A stretch of DNA of 64,000 nt from Bacteroidota bacterium (GCA_023386235.1 JAEWKC010000009.1:62001-126000); one strand, 5' to 3'; shown: positions 42,334-52,131, counted from the stretch's first letter. Notes: generated by a model from the letters alone, not told the origin. Translations and numbers: made by a program.

Positions 42334-43953
42334 ATGTATACAGACTTTCTTGTAGTGGGTTCAGGTGTTGCCGGGTTAACCTATGCCTTAAAAATCGCAG
42401 CAGAATTTCCTGATAAAAAAGTGACCATCGTAACCAAATCTTTTATAGAAGATACCAATACCGCGTATGCGCAAGGCGGCATTGCCGCTGTATGGGATTT
42501 AGAAAAAGATAATTACAAAAAGCATATTGAAGATACGCTTATTGCCGGCGACGGGTTGTGCAATGAAAAGGTAGTAGAAATTATTGTAAAAGAAGGACCG
42601 GAAAGAGTAAGAGAATTAATAGATATAGGCACCGACTTTGATAAAGATGAGAACGGAGAATACAAGCTTGGCAGAGAAGGCGGACATAGCGAATACCGAA
42701 TATTGCATCACAAAGACATTACCGGAAAAGAAATAGAAAGAGCATTGGCAGAACGGGCAAGGCAAACGGGAAACATTGATATTTTAGAGCATCATTACGT
42801 TATAGATTTAATTACCCAGCATCATTTCGGCTACCTGATTACCAAATCCACACCGGATATTACCTGCTACGGCGTATACGTATTGGATGAGGTAAATAAC
42901 AAAATTGAAAAATTTCTGTCTCCTACTACGGTGTTGGCAACCGGCGGTTGCGGACAAGTGTACAGGACTACCACCAACCCTAAAATAGCCACCGGAGATG
43001 GGATAGCTATGGTTTATCGTGCAAAAGGAAGGATAGAAAATATGGAATTTGTGCAGTTTCACCCCACCGCATTATACGAAGAAGGTGTTTCTCCTTCTTT
43101 TCTCATTACCGAAGCGGTCCGTGGCGATGGTGGCATCTTGCGCAATCATAAAGGAGAAGCCTTTATGGAAAAATATGATGAAAGAAAAGATCTTGCCCCG
43201 CGCGATATTGTAGCCCGCGCCATAGACAACGAAATGAAAATAGAAGGTACGGTACATGTATATTTGGATTGTACACATTTCGACGAGGAAAAATTTGTAA
43301 GCCACTTTCCCAACATCAATGAAAAATGCGTAAGCATTGGTATAGACTTTAGAAAAGACTGGATTCCTGTGGCGCCGGCACAGCATTATAGCTGTGGGGG
43401 CATAAAGGTAGATGAAGAGGGCAGAACAACTATATTAAACCTATACGCGTGCGGAGAATGCTCTAGCACAGGATTGCACGGCGCTAATCGCCTGGCTAGC
43501 AATAGCCTGTTAGAAGCGCTTGTATACGGCCATAGAATCTATAAAGAAGTTACCGCCTATACCTATAACGGCGCGGAAGAATCGTTTAATAAAGTACTAC
43601 AGCAAAACGATGTGCCCGACTGGAAAACCAAAAGTACGGTAGATCCTAAGGAAATGATCCTGATAACTCAAACGCGCAAAGAACTGGAACAAACCATGAG
43701 CGATTATGTGGGCATTGTAAGAAATGATGTGCGCCTGGAAAGAGCCATGAAAAGACTGGATCTGTATTTTGAGGAAACCAACAACCTCTATATAAACACT
43801 AAGGTATCGCCTCAGCTTTGCGAGCTTAGAAACCTCATTAGCATTGCGTTTCTGATTGTAAAAGGAGCACAGTTCAGAAAAGAAAGCCGTGGTCTCCATT
43901 TCAATACAGACTATCCTGAAAAGAGCGATATACTTCAGAACATTATTTTATAA
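42334..43953 (+). CDS. nadB: L-aspartate oxidase
   Basis: A 539-aa flavoenzyme that oxidises L-aspartate to iminoaspartate, the first step of de novo NAD synthesis. The FAD-binding site is VVGSGVAGLTYAL at residues 6-18. Other conserved parts are NTAYAQGGIAAV, REGGHSEYRILHHKDITG, the HPTALYEEG loop with GDGGIL, the active-site segment PRDIVARAID, and QHYSCGGIKVDEEGRT. This loop set separates it from succinate dehydrogenase. The length is normal. nadA and nadC are not in the window. The acyltransferase gene starts 12 nt downstream. Confidence 0.96.
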   Translation: MYTDFLVVGSGVAGLTYALKIAAEFPDKKVTIVTKSFIEDTNTAYAQGGIAAVWDLEKDNYKKHIEDTLIAGDGLCNEKVVEIIVKEGPERVRELIDIGTDFDKDENGEYKLGREGGHSEYRILHHKDITGKEIERALAERARQTGNIDILEHHYVIDLITQHHFGYLITKSTPDITCYGVYVLDEVNNKIEKFLSPTTVLATGGCGQVYRTTTNPKIATGDGIAMVYRAKGRIENMEFVQFHPTALYEEGVSPSFLITEAVRGDGGILRNHKGEAFMEKYDERKDLAPRDIVARAIDNEMKIEGTVHVYLDCTHFDEEKFVSHFPNINEKCVSIGIDFRKDWIPVAPAQHYSCGGIKVDEEGRTTILNLYACGECSSTGLHGANRLASNSLLEALVYGHRIYKEVTAYTYNGAEESFNKVLQQNDVPDWKTKSTVDPKEMILITQTRKELEQTMSDYVGIVRNDVRLERAMKRLDLYFEETNNLYINTKVSPQLCELRNLISIAFLIVKGAQFRKESRGLHFNTDYPEKSDILQNIIL

Positions 43954-43965
43954 TTGTATTAAATA

Positions 43966-44868
43966 ATGCAGAAAATCCTATTCAATACAGGCTATGCGGT
44001 ACTTTATTTATTTTCCTTAATACCTTTTTGGTTGATGTACATTATCAGCGATATAGTGGCGTTTTTCTTAGCAAAAGTTATAAAGTACAGAGCCGATGTG
44101 ATCAAAGAAAATATAAAAAAAGCTTTTCCCGACTTGTCTGAAAAAGATATTGAAAAGATTGCCAAAGAATTTTACCGGCGATTTTGCGATAATTTTTTAG
44201 AGACGCTAAAAATATTATCTATATCGGAAAAAGAGCTCACTAAAAGATTTGAAACAGACAATACGCTTTTACAACAATTATATACCGAAACAGATAAAAA
44301 TGTAACCATTGTATTAGGCCATTTTTTTAACTGGGAGATGGGTAACCCTGCGTTATCAGTGCATAACCCGTTTCACCAGCTCGTGATTTACAGAAAAGTA
44401 GCCAGTCGTTTTTTTGAGGAAATAATGATCAGGCTCAGAGGCCGCTTTAATACCAAAATGATTGCTACTGTAGAGTTTAGCTCTGCTATAAGAAAATACA
44501 ATACAGAAAGATATTCTTTAATATTGGCGGCAGATCAAAACCCTTACGGCAGCGGTGTAAGTAAAGCCTACTGGACCAACTTTTTAGGCCATCTTGTTCC
44601 CTTTGTAAAAGGCCCTGAAAAAAGCGCTGTTCTCAACGATAATGCGGTAGTATTTGGTAAAATATACAGGCTAAAAAGAGGTTATTACCGCAACGTGCTC
44701 ATGCTGGTTACGAAAGATGCAAAAAACACGGCAAGAGGGGAAATTACCAAAAACATCGTGCATTTAATAGAGCAAAACATCAAAACAGATCCGGCTAATT
44801 ATCTTTGGAGCCACCGCAGGTTCCGCCACGTGTATAAAGATGAATATAAAAGAAATTTGCTCAAGTAA
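43966..44868 (+). CDS. LpxL/HtrB-type lipid A lauroyl acyltransferase family protein
   Basis: A 300-aa inner-membrane acyltransferase with an N-terminal membrane helix (about 8-30). The catalytic motif HX4(D/E) is in VLGHFFNWEMGN (about 124-131). Downstream family elements are the FEEIMIRLRGRFNT helix, AADQNPYGSG, and the C-terminal PANYLWSHRRFRHVY. These enzymes add secondary acyl chains to lipid A. Related proteins in Bacteroidota may instead acylate ornithine lipids or other lipids, so the acceptor is uncertain. It is in an apparent operon with nadB. Confidence 0.88.
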   Translation: MQKILFNTGYAVLYLFSLIPFWLMYIISDIVAFFLAKVIKYRADVIKENIKKAFPDLSEKDIEKIAKEFYRRFCDNFLETLKILSISEKELTKRFETDNTLLQQLYTETDKNVTIVLGHFFNWEMGNPALSVHNPFHQLVIYRKVASRFFEEIMIRLRGRFNTKMIATVEFSSAIRKYNTERYSLILAADQNPYGSGVSKAYWTNFLGHLVPFVKGPEKSAVLNDNAVVFGKIYRLKRGYYRNVLMLVTKDAKNTARGEITKNIVHLIEQNIKTDPANYLWSHRRFRHVYKDEYKRNLLK

Positions 44869-44931
44869 ATTATACTCGATATTTTTTATTTATTTTGCAT
44901 TAATTATTTTAGAATATTAATTACAATTCTG

Positions 44932-45945
44932 ATGAAGAGAAGAATAGCATTGGTTACAGGAGGTTTCAGCGGAGAAGCGGTAATAAGCTATAAAAGTGCA
45001 AAGAATATTGAAACGCAAATTGATAAAGATAAATTTGATGTTTATACCATAGATATCTGTAAAGAAGGCTGGCTTTATGTTTCAGAAGACGGCAGCAGGC
45101 AAGAGGTAGATAAGAATGACTTTTCTATTGTAGTAAACGGGCAAAAGCTACACTTCGATGCTGCGTTGATGTGTATTCATGGCTCTCCCGGAGAAGATGG
45201 TAAGCTGCCCGGCTATTTCGATTTGATAGGGTTACCTTATACTTCCTGCGATGCGGCTATCGGGGCTATTACTTTCAACAAGCGCTTCACTATAGCCCTT
45301 GCCGCCATTAATGGCATTACGGTTGCAGGCTCTGTATTGGTAATAAAAGACAATGGCTATCAGTTAGACAAAATAAAGCATTTACGTTTTCCTGTATTTA
45401 TAAAGCCCAATAACGGAGGCTCCAGCGTGGCCACTTCTAAAGTGGTAAGTTATGATGAAGAGAAGTTAAAAGCAGCCATAAATAAGGCATTTGAAGCAGA
45501 TAAACAGGTATTGGTAGAAGAATTTATCAAAGGAAGAGAACTTACGGTAGGCGTTTATAAGTTACACGGAGAAACGGTAGTGCTGCCTATGTCTGAAGTA
45601 ATATTGAAGCCTAAATCGGAAGAAGAATATTTCGATTTTGAAGCTAAATACAGTGGCAAAACAGAAGAGATAACACCCGCGTTGGTAGATGATGAAATTA
45701 AAGAGAAAATCAACAAGGCGGCGGAAATACTTTACGATGCATTGAATTGTAAAGGCATTGTGCGTATAGATTTTATTTATGATACGGAAAAGAAGCTGCC
45801 TTACATGTTAGAGATAAATACGGTGCCCGGACAAACTGATGCAAGCTTTATACCCCAGCAAATAAATGCGGCGGGAAAAAGTTTGACGTCTGTGTATACC
45901 GGCTTTTTAGAAGAAGCTATTGCTTCCGGGAAAATTAAATTATAA
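44932..45945 (+). CDS. ddl: D-alanine--D-alanine ligase
   Basis: A 337-aa ATP-grasp ligase that makes D-Ala-D-Ala for peptidoglycan. The N-terminal domain has LVTGGFSGEAVISYKSA and the substrate loop CIHGSPGEDGKLPGYFDLIGLPYTSCDA. The ATP-grasp core shows PVFIKPNNGGSSVATSKV, EEFIKGRELTVGV, and the Mg-binding end DFIYDTEKKLPYMLEINTVPGQT. A Tyr/Phe determinant decides vancomycin-type Ala/Lac choice; no sign of a VanA-type ligase is evident. Followed closely by the PASTA gene, so envelope genes are grouped here. Confidence 0.95.
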   Translation: MKRRIALVTGGFSGEAVISYKSAKNIETQIDKDKFDVYTIDICKEGWLYVSEDGSRQEVDKNDFSIVVNGQKLHFDAALMCIHGSPGEDGKLPGYFDLIGLPYTSCDAAIGAITFNKRFTIALAAINGITVAGSVLVIKDNGYQLDKIKHLRFPVFIKPNNGGSSVATSKVVSYDEEKLKAAINKAFEADKQVLVEEFIKGRELTVGVYKLHGETVVLPMSEVILKPKSEEEYFDFEAKYSGKTEEITPALVDDEIKEKINKAAEILYDALNCKGIVRIDFIYDTEKKLPYMLEINTVPGQTDASFIPQQINAAGKSLTSVYTGFLEEAIASGKIKL

Positions 45946-45963
45946 CCTCATTTAAAAAATAAA

Positions 45964-46821
45964 GTGTCAAATTTTATTACAAGAAGATCATTTTTTTTCA
46001 ACCTTACCGCGGCTATCGTCATTGCAGTGGCTGTAACGCTTATCGCCTTCTTTTCACTTGATAAGTTTACCAAACATGGCCAGCAGGTAAAAGTGCCTAA
46101 TGTAATAGGTATGCGATACGACAAAGCCATACAGGTTTTAGAAGCGGCCAACTTGCAGGCTTTTGTTCAGGACTCGGTTTATTACGATAGCCTGCCTCCG
46201 TTGTCTGTCATTGCGCAGACTCCCTCTGCCGAAATAAAAGGTGTAAAGCCCGAAAGAATGGTTTATCTTACCATCAATAGGGCGAAGGCGCCCTTAGTGG
46301 AAATGCCCGATTTAAGAGGGTTTTCGCATACAAGCGCCCAGTTCTTGCTAAGAAGCTTCGGGCTAAAGGAAGGTACGGTACGTTATATTCCCGATTTGGG
46401 TAAAGATGTGGTCAAAGAGCAAAGACTTGATAGCCTCAGAGACATTAACCCCGGTACAAAAGTAGCTCAGGGCACGGTAATTCATCTGTCTTTAGGTGAC
46501 GGAAAAGGAAGCCCCACCATGCAGGTACCGAATTTAACAGGAATGACTTTTGCCGAAGCCAGGCAATATCTCCAATCAATGAACCTGAAAGTAGGAGATG
46601 TATATTTAGATGCGGGCGTTACAGATACGCTTACCGCCATTGTGTACAGGCAGGATCCTGAAAGAGATATGAGAGATGAAATAAAAAAAGGCACGCGTTA
46701 CACCAGGGTGAAATACGGGTATCCTATAAATTTATGGATAAAGCTTCCCGGTTTACCGTCTTTGGGCGCCACACCGGACGAAGATGCGTCGACTGATGAA
46801 ACGCCTGATAATGATAACTAA
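45964..46821 (+). CDS. PASTA-domain membrane protein, GTG start
   Basis: A 285-aa protein with one membrane helix (about 14-32) and three PASTA repeats that would face the periplasm: VKVPNVIGMRYDKAIQVLEAANL (about 42-64), VEMPDLRGFSHTSAQFLLRSFGL (about 117-139) and MQVPNLTGMTFAEARQYLQSMNL (about 190-212). PASTA domains bind muropeptide stems or beta-lactams. No Ser/Thr kinase or transpeptidase domain is attached, so it is not a PknB or PBP2x. The GTG start is 18 nt after ddl, which suggests translational coupling and a cell-wall role. Confidence 0.87.
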   Translation: MSNFITRRSFFFNLTAAIVIAVAVTLIAFFSLDKFTKHGQQVKVPNVIGMRYDKAIQVLEAANLQAFVQDSVYYDSLPPLSVIAQTPSAEIKGVKPERMVYLTINRAKAPLVEMPDLRGFSHTSAQFLLRSFGLKEGTVRYIPDLGKDVVKEQRLDSLRDINPGTKVAQGTVIHLSLGDGKGSPTMQVPNLTGMTFAEARQYLQSMNLKVGDVYLDAGVTDTLTAIVYRQDPERDMRDEIKKGTRYTRVKYGYPINLWIKLPGLPSLGATPDEDASTDETPDNDN

Positions 46822-46834
46822 ATAATCAACAAAC

Positions 46835-47134
46835 ATGCAACAGATATCTGTAAGTGAAGTAAAAGAAAAAATAAGCTCAGGCGAAAACCTGCATCTGCTT
46901 GATGTAAGAGAAGCAGAAGAAAGAGAAGAATTTAATATCGGTGGAAAGCATTTACCACTGGGTGAGATCAGGAATATGGAAACAGACAGCCTGAATGACT
47001 GGAAAGAAGAAGAGATCATTGTATATTGCAGAAGCGGAAACAGAAGCGCTTATGCCTGTATGTTTCTTGAGCAGCAGGGATTTACCAATGTAAAAAATCT
47101 TACCGGCGGCATGGCGGAGTGGGGCAAGCAGTAA
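46835..47134 (+). CDS. Rhodanese-like domain protein
   Basis: A 99-aa single rhodanese domain, the type that carries sulfur as a persulfide. The active-site loop is IVYCRSGNRSAYA with the Cys at about residue 69, followed by the conserved C-terminal FTNVKNLTGGMAEW. No signal peptide, so it is cytoplasmic. It follows the PASTA gene by 13 nt. The sulfur donor and acceptor are not indicated by neighbours. A long perfect hairpin follows the gene. Confidence 0.92.
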   Translation: MQQISVSEVKEKISSGENLHLLDVREAEEREEFNIGGKHLPLGEIRNMETDSLNDWKEEEIIVYCRSGNRSAYACMFLEQQGFTNVKNLTGGMAEWGKQ

Positions 47135-47155
47135 CTACAAGTTTTTTAAACTATA

Positions 47156-47193
47156 ACAGAATAAGGCGATGGATTTCCATCGCCTTATTCTGT
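47156..47193. terminator. Perfect 17-bp hairpin between convergent operons
   Basis: A 17-bp perfect stem (inner part AAGGCGATGG/CCATCGCCTT) with the 4-nt loop ATTT lies between the rhodanese gene and the last ompH gene on the other strand. There is no long T-run on either side, but its symmetry and position suggest a shared bidirectional terminator or mRNA 3'-end stabiliser. Confidence 0.6.
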
Positions 47194-47220
47194 AGGTATT
47201 ATAAATATTTCGTTGCCGTA

Positions 47221-47772
47221 TTAGTTGGCAGCACCTGCCTGCGGTGTTTCATCTACCTTAATGCCCAGTTCTTTAGCTACCGGAATAATCAGGTTTACAA
47301 TACCGCTTTGGTCAGCTAACTGATCAAACACTTCGGGGCGAAATACAACCGTTACGCCTTGTGCTTTCTGTACTTTCTGTAAAGCTTTTTGTACTTTTTC
47401 TGCCAATGGTTCGCTCAGTTCCATATATTTCATCTGGCTTTGTTGCTGAGCAATTTGTTGCCAGTATAAAAGTTGTGTAGCCAGCTCTCTGCGATTTTTA
47501 TCGTCAAGGTCCAGGATAGCCTTTGGTTTTTTAGCTATGGAATCTTCCCTGTAAGTTTTTTGAGCCTGTTCGTATTTTACCTGCAATTCATCATAAGCTT
47601 TGCCTAAAGAATCTCTTTGATAAGATTCCAGCTTTTGCTGTACCTGTGCATGCTCAGGCAACGCCTGTATTACTTCTTCCGAACTGAAAACACCAATTTT
47701 TTGTGCCTGCACATGAGTGGTTATTGCCATCAATCCAAATGCCGCAGCCAATGTAAACACTAATTTTTTCAT
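47221..47772 (-). CDS. OmpH/Skp-family periplasmic chaperone (second copy)
   Basis: A 183-aa protein of the OmpH/Skp family, which holds unfolded outer membrane proteins on their way to BamA. The start MKKLVFTLAAAFGLMAITTHVQAQ gives a normal signal peptide; an open frame runs 20 codons further upstream but without export features. The mature part starts with KIGVFSSEEVIQALPE and then has a long charged coiled coil (about 45-130), the 'tentacle' region. It differs from the copy just upstream, so two Skp-like proteins are made next to BamA. Confidence 0.85.
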   Translation of the reverse strand: MKKLVFTLAAAFGLMAITTHVQAQKIGVFSSEEVIQALPEHAQVQQKLESYQRDSLGKAYDELQVKYEQAQKTYREDSIAKKPKAILDLDDKNRRELATQLLYWQQIAQQQSQMKYMELSEPLAEKVQKALQKVQKAQGVTVVFRPEVFDQLADQSGIVNLIIPVAKELGIKVDETPQAGAAN

Positions 47773-47862
47773 TTGCTTATATTTTCTTTGTTTTATTGAT
47801 TTTAATTTTTTATAAAAATTAAATTTTTGCAAATATGGAGGATTTTATCCTATTTACCTAAA

Positions 47863-48381
47863 TTATTTAATACCCATTGCCGTCAAAATCTCATCACTTT
47901 TATTGAGTTTAGGGTCAGAGTAGAAAACGCCGGTGCCTTCACTTTTGTCCCAAACAATATCCCAGCCTCTTGATACAGAGAGCGACTGCACCGTATTGTA
48001 CAATTTATCCTGTATTGGACGCATGAGGGTAGCCTTTTGTTTAAAGAGGTCGCCTTCAAAACCAAAATATTTTTTTTGGAGGTCGCGCAGTTCCAGCGTA
48101 TAATTGCTTATTTGCATCGCTCTTTTCTCTTTCAGCTCTTCATTTAGCATATATTGCTCGGCGTCGAAATCTCTTCTTAGTGAATCCAGAAAAAGCTGTT
48201 TTTCGTCAATTTCTTTTTGCCAGGCTTTTGCCAGTTCCTCTAATTTTTGATTGGCTTCCTGGTATTCGGGCATCCGGTTGATGATGTATTTTACATCTAT
48301 CACAGCATAGCGTTGGCTATAGCCGGTGTATGCCATTGCAATAAGAAAAACGAGGATTACTATTTTTTTTAAGGTCATCAA
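47863..48381 (-). CDS. OmpH/Skp-family periplasmic chaperone (first copy)
   Basis: A 172-aa Skp-like chaperone with signal peptide (cleavage near AYTGYSQ) and the family entry strand RYAVIDVKYIINRMPEYQEAN. A coiled coil of about 90 residues follows, and the C-terminal strand DIVWDKSEGTGVFYSDP closes the trimer body. The gene is 19 nt after bamA, so it is co-transcribed with the assembly machine it serves. Either of two adjacent Met codons could be the start (48381 or 48378). Confidence 0.87.
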   Translation of the reverse strand: MMTLKKIVILVFLIAMAYTGYSQRYAVIDVKYIINRMPEYQEANQKLEELAKAWQKEIDEKQLFLDSLRRDFDAEQYMLNEELKEKRAMQISNYTLELRDLQKKYFGFEGDLFKQKATLMRPIQDKLYNTVQSLSVSRGWDIVWDKSEGTGVFYSDPKLNKSDEILTAMGIK

Positions 48382-48400
48382 GCCAGGATATTAAACAGCA

Positions 48401-51208
48401 TTAATCGGGTTGCATACCCATCATAAAGGTGAATTTGCCGGCACCTTTCAGTCCGCCACCCGGCGTTACCCTGTCCAAGCCAATACCGTAGTCAAAACCG
48501 AGCAGGCCAAACATAGGCAGGAAGAAACGGGCACCCAGGCCAACAGATCTACGTAGTTTAAACGGATTATATTCTTTAAAATTGTACCAGCCGTTGGCCG
48601 CTTCAAAAAATGCCAGGCCATAAATAGTGCTGCTTTGTGCCAGCGTTAAAGGATAGCGCAGCTCAGCGGTATATTTATTAAATATGGTAAAATATTGTCT
48701 GGCCATATTTTGATCGGGGTTAAAGCGCGGGTTAGACGATTCGTAAACCGGGTAACCTCTGTGCGAGATTATATCGTATCCAAAGAATTGATAGGTATTG
48801 CTCATGCCCGCGTCGCCCAATTGGAAGCGTTCGAATGGTGAAACAGGCATATTGGAGTTGTAATTGCCAATGTAGCCCAGCTTAACCGATGCGCGAAATA
48901 CCAGCTGCTTGTTATCTTCTCCTCTTGGCCTGGAAAGCGGCAGATACCAGTCGCCGCCAAAACGGTATTTCTGGTATTCTATCCATTTAAATTTCTTAGG
49001 ATCATTCAAAGCCAGGTCCTGTAAGGATTTATTAAATAAAGAATAAGGTGGCGTAAGCTGCGCGCTGGCATATAAATGAGAGCCGGAACGAGTGTACAGA
49101 GGATTATCCAAAGAGTTGCGCTCTAAAGTGAACTTCAGGTTAAAGTTATTGGAAACGCCGTTTTTAAAGAAAGGAAGATTTACCCTGTCTATTTCATAGT
49201 TGGTAAGATCGTACCTGGTCAGGTTTGCCTGCACGCCAAAACGGAAATAATCATCGGGCCATCTTAATGCCCTGCTGTACCCTACACCCAATGTAGTGGT
49301 TGCAAAGCTTACATTGGTATCAATTGGTGTGGTATTATAACCTAAATACGGGTTTCTGAAATTAGAAGAATAGATAGGGCTTTCATACGGTGCATACTTT
49401 GTGCGGAAGAAAGATACGCTTAGTGCGTTTGGATTTTTTCCGCCCAGCCATGGTTCTACAAAGCTTACACTATAAGAGCTATACATTTTACCGTTGGTTT
49501 GGAACCTTACGTTCAGCTGTTGTCCATCGCCGGTAGGCAAAGGATCCCATCCTTTTTTGTTGAAGATATTATTGATGGAGAAATTACTAAAGGTAAGCCC
49601 GAGCGTGCCGGTAAAGCCAATGCCACCACCAAAGCCGGCGCTCAGTTCTATCTGGTCGGCCGATTTTTCTTCTACTCCATAGTTGATATCAACGGTTCCG
49701 TTTTCATCGTCGGGATTAGGAACGGGATTTATTTTTTCCGGATTGATGTAGGGTAGTGATGCCAATTGTCTGTAAGAGCGCATCAGCAGGTCGCGGTTCC
49801 ATTTTTCGCCGGGCAGCGTTCTTATTTCGCGGCGTAATACGTGTTCATTGGTTTTTTCGTTGCCGGAAATGGTTACATTTTTTATGGTATATACCGGGCC
49901 TTCTCTTAAAGTGATCTCAAAATCAATGGTATCGTTATAAATGCTTCTTTCTACAGGGTTGGCAGAGAATCGCAAGTGACCTACATCCTGGTACAGTTTA
50001 CTTACGCTCCATTCTTCGGCGCTATTGAGCTTTTTTTCCAGCAGTTCGGCGTTGTATATATCTCCTTTATAAATGCCCAGTATGCTGGCAAGCAGGCTGT
50101 CGGAATATTTGGTATTGCCTCTCCAGGTAATGTCGCCAAAATAATATTTGTGGCCTTCATTCACCTCGATATCTATTTTAAGATGATTCTGGTCGTTGTA
50201 GTAAACGGTATCTCTCATTATCTGAGCATCGCGATAGCCTAATGAGTTGTAATAGTCAAGTATTTTCTGCTTGTCATCGGCATATTTTTTCTCATTGAAT
50301 TTAGACGCGTTCAACGAAAATTTTACGTATTTATCCAGTAATCTTCTGGTTCTGGTGTAAGTGAAAAACCCCAAATCGTCTACATATTCATCCCAAGTGT
50401 ATTCATTGGGTTCGCCCCACGGGCTGATTGTTTTGGAAGGGAAAAGCGTAAAGCGGTTCATTTCCTTGGTATCTTTCATTTTTCTTTTCAGTATACCGCC
50501 TTCTATTTCGTCATTTTCGTAGAATCCAATCCTGTCTATTTTTACTTTGCTTCCTCTGTCTATATTAAAAATCAATTGTACGGCGTTGCTTACGGTAGAG
50601 TCCGGTCTTTCTTCAATATCAATTGTAAGATTTCTGAATCCTTTTTCGTTGTAGTATCTTTTGATGGCATCTACAGCGGTAAGCTTCATATTTTGGTTAA
50701 TGGCTCTGCCGGGTACAAGTCCGGTTTTGCTTTTGAGTTCGTCGGCCTGCGTTTTAGAAATGCCTCTGAATACAAAACGGGATAGCCTGGGGCGTTCCGT
50801 CACGTTTATTTCAATAAACAGGTTTTCATTTACACGCCTTACAAGGTATACTCTTATTTCGCTAAAAGCGTTTTGCGACCATAGTTTTTTAATTCCTTTA
50901 GAAATTTCATCGCCACCCGGTACCGAAACGGTGGTGCCTACTATGAGGCCCGAGATGTTGGAGATAAGATTTCTGTCGAAAGTATTATTGCCCGACACCA
51001 GTACGCCTGCCAGTGTATATTTTTTTGATGTAGGCTGATTGAGTATATTGGTCAGACTTGAATCAATAATAATGTTTTCCGGAAGCGTGTCCGTGGTGGT
51101 TTGGGTTCTCGGAGCAGCGGTAGTAGCCGGATTGAAAATTTGAGAAAATGAAATTGCACAAATCAGGTTGGCTGCTATCACTAAAAAAAATCGAATATTT
51201 CTACGCAT
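48401..51208 (-). CDS. bamA: Outer membrane protein assembly factor BamA
   Basis: A 935-aa Omp85-family protein, the core of the outer-membrane insertion machine. Signal peptide residues 1-22 (ICAISFSQ) and a short Thr-rich linker precede five POTRA domains (about 65-500); the fifth contains the typical ITLREGPVYTIKNVTISGN with its following NEKTNEHVLRREIRTLPGE. The C-terminal 16-strand barrel (about 510-935) has a bacterial-surface-antigen type ending with FRGFLP-like loop region near GLGARFFLPMFGLLGFDYG. It is longer than the E. coli protein mostly because of insertions in POTRA 3 and barrel loops. Confidence 0.95.
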   Translation of the reverse strand: MRRNIRFFLVIAANLICAISFSQIFNPATTAAPRTQTTTDTLPENIIIDSSLTNILNQPTSKKYTLAGVLVSGNNTFDRNLISNISGLIVGTTVSVPGGDEISKGIKKLWSQNAFSEIRVYLVRRVNENLFIEINVTERPRLSRFVFRGISKTQADELKSKTGLVPGRAINQNMKLTAVDAIKRYYNEKGFRNLTIDIEERPDSTVSNAVQLIFNIDRGSKVKIDRIGFYENDEIEGGILKRKMKDTKEMNRFTLFPSKTISPWGEPNEYTWDEYVDDLGFFTYTRTRRLLDKYVKFSLNASKFNEKKYADDKQKILDYYNSLGYRDAQIMRDTVYYNDQNHLKIDIEVNEGHKYYFGDITWRGNTKYSDSLLASILGIYKGDIYNAELLEKKLNSAEEWSVSKLYQDVGHLRFSANPVERSIYNDTIDFEITLREGPVYTIKNVTISGNEKTNEHVLRREIRTLPGEKWNRDLLMRSYRQLASLPYINPEKINPVPNPDDENGTVDINYGVEEKSADQIELSAGFGGGIGFTGTLGLTFSNFSINNIFNKKGWDPLPTGDGQQLNVRFQTNGKMYSSYSVSFVEPWLGGKNPNALSVSFFRTKYAPYESPIYSSNFRNPYLGYNTTPIDTNVSFATTTLGVGYSRALRWPDDYFRFGVQANLTRYDLTNYEIDRVNLPFFKNGVSNNFNLKFTLERNSLDNPLYTRSGSHLYASAQLTPPYSLFNKSLQDLALNDPKKFKWIEYQKYRFGGDWYLPLSRPRGEDNKQLVFRASVKLGYIGNYNSNMPVSPFERFQLGDAGMSNTYQFFGYDIISHRGYPVYESSNPRFNPDQNMARQYFTIFNKYTAELRYPLTLAQSSTIYGLAFFEAANGWYNFKEYNPFKLRRSVGLGARFFLPMFGLLGFDYGIGLDRVTPGGGLKGAGKFTFMMGMQPD

Positions 51209-51300
51209 TGAGATCTTGAATATTATCTTGTTGTTTCCTTGTTCACTTACTTCCGTACGATAAAATGAGGCAAGTTAATCTGAATATTGAAAACTGTTTG

Positions 51301-52053
51301 TTAATTATTTTTAATTTGTTCACTTGTTTTTCCGAATCTGCGCTCTCTGTTTTGAAAGTCTATCACTGCTTTAAACAGGTGTTCTTTATTGAAATCGGGC
51401 CAGAGGGTTTCTGTAAAATACAATTCCGCGTAAGCCAACTGATACAGCAGGAAATTGCTAATGCGCCTTTCGCCCCCGGTTCTTATCATTAATTCCGGGT
51501 CGGGAATGTGGCGCGTGGTCAGATGCTGCTGTAATAATTCTTCAGAGATATCTTCCGGCTGTAGTTGTCGGTGGGTTACGGCCTGTACAATGGATTTTAC
51601 GGCATTCTGTATTTCCCAGCGGCTGCTATAGTTTAAAGCCAAAATCAGGTGAAGCCCGGTATTGGCAGAGAGGCGCGCGATACCGTATTCCAGTTCTTTT
51701 TTAGCTTTTTCGGGCATATTTTCCAGGTCGCCTATTACGCCAAAGCGCACATTGTTTTTATCCAGCTCATCTACCTGCTCTTTTATTGTTGATACCAGCA
51801 GGCTCATTAATCCGGTTACTTCATCTTGCGGGCGGCTCCAGTTCTCTTTACTGAAAGTATACAATGTAAGATATTTTACGCCTAATTCGGCACAGCCTTC
51901 GGTTACCGCTTTTACGCTGCCTACACCGTTGGCGTGCCCATATAATCTTTCTTCGCCTTTTTCTTTTGCCCATCGTCCGTTGCCATCCATAATAATAGCT
52001 ATGTGGCTGGGGATGCGATTTCTATCAATATTATTCTTTAACTCTTCGAGCAT
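51301..52053 (-). CDS. uppS: Isoprenyl transferase (undecaprenyl diphosphate synthase)
   Basis: A 250-aa cis-prenyltransferase that makes undecaprenyl diphosphate, the lipid carrier for peptidoglycan and O-antigen. The catalytic segment IAIIMDGNGRWAKEKG (19-34) contains the essential Asp and Arg. Further motifs are GHANGV, LTLYTFSKENWSRP, LALNYSSRWEI, and the substrate loop PDPELMIRTGGERRISNFLLYQLAYAELYF. The gene has an exact -7 box upstream and leads the operon uppS-bamA-ompH-ompH. Confidence 0.96.
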   Translation of the reverse strand: MLEELKNNIDRNRIPSHIAIIMDGNGRWAKEKGEERLYGHANGVGSVKAVTEGCAELGVKYLTLYTFSKENWSRPQDEVTGLMSLLVSTIKEQVDELDKNNVRFGVIGDLENMPEKAKKELEYGIARLSANTGLHLILALNYSSRWEIQNAVKSIVQAVTHRQLQPEDISEELLQQHLTTRHIPDPELMIRTGGERRISNFLLYQLAYAELYFTETLWPDFNKEHLFKAVIDFQNRERRFGKTSEQIKNN

Positions 52054-52072
52054 GGAAACAAAATAAGGGAGG

Positions 52073-52080
52073 CAAAAATA
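52073..52080 (-). promoter_or_regulatory. -7 promoter element for uppS-bamA operon
   Basis: On the minus strand TATTTTTG, an exact consensus match, 19 nt before the uppS ATG. Confidence 0.55.
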
Positions 52081-52131
52081 ACGAAAATTATAATAGTATT
52101 AAAAATGTTTTGCCGTTCAAAGGTAATATCT

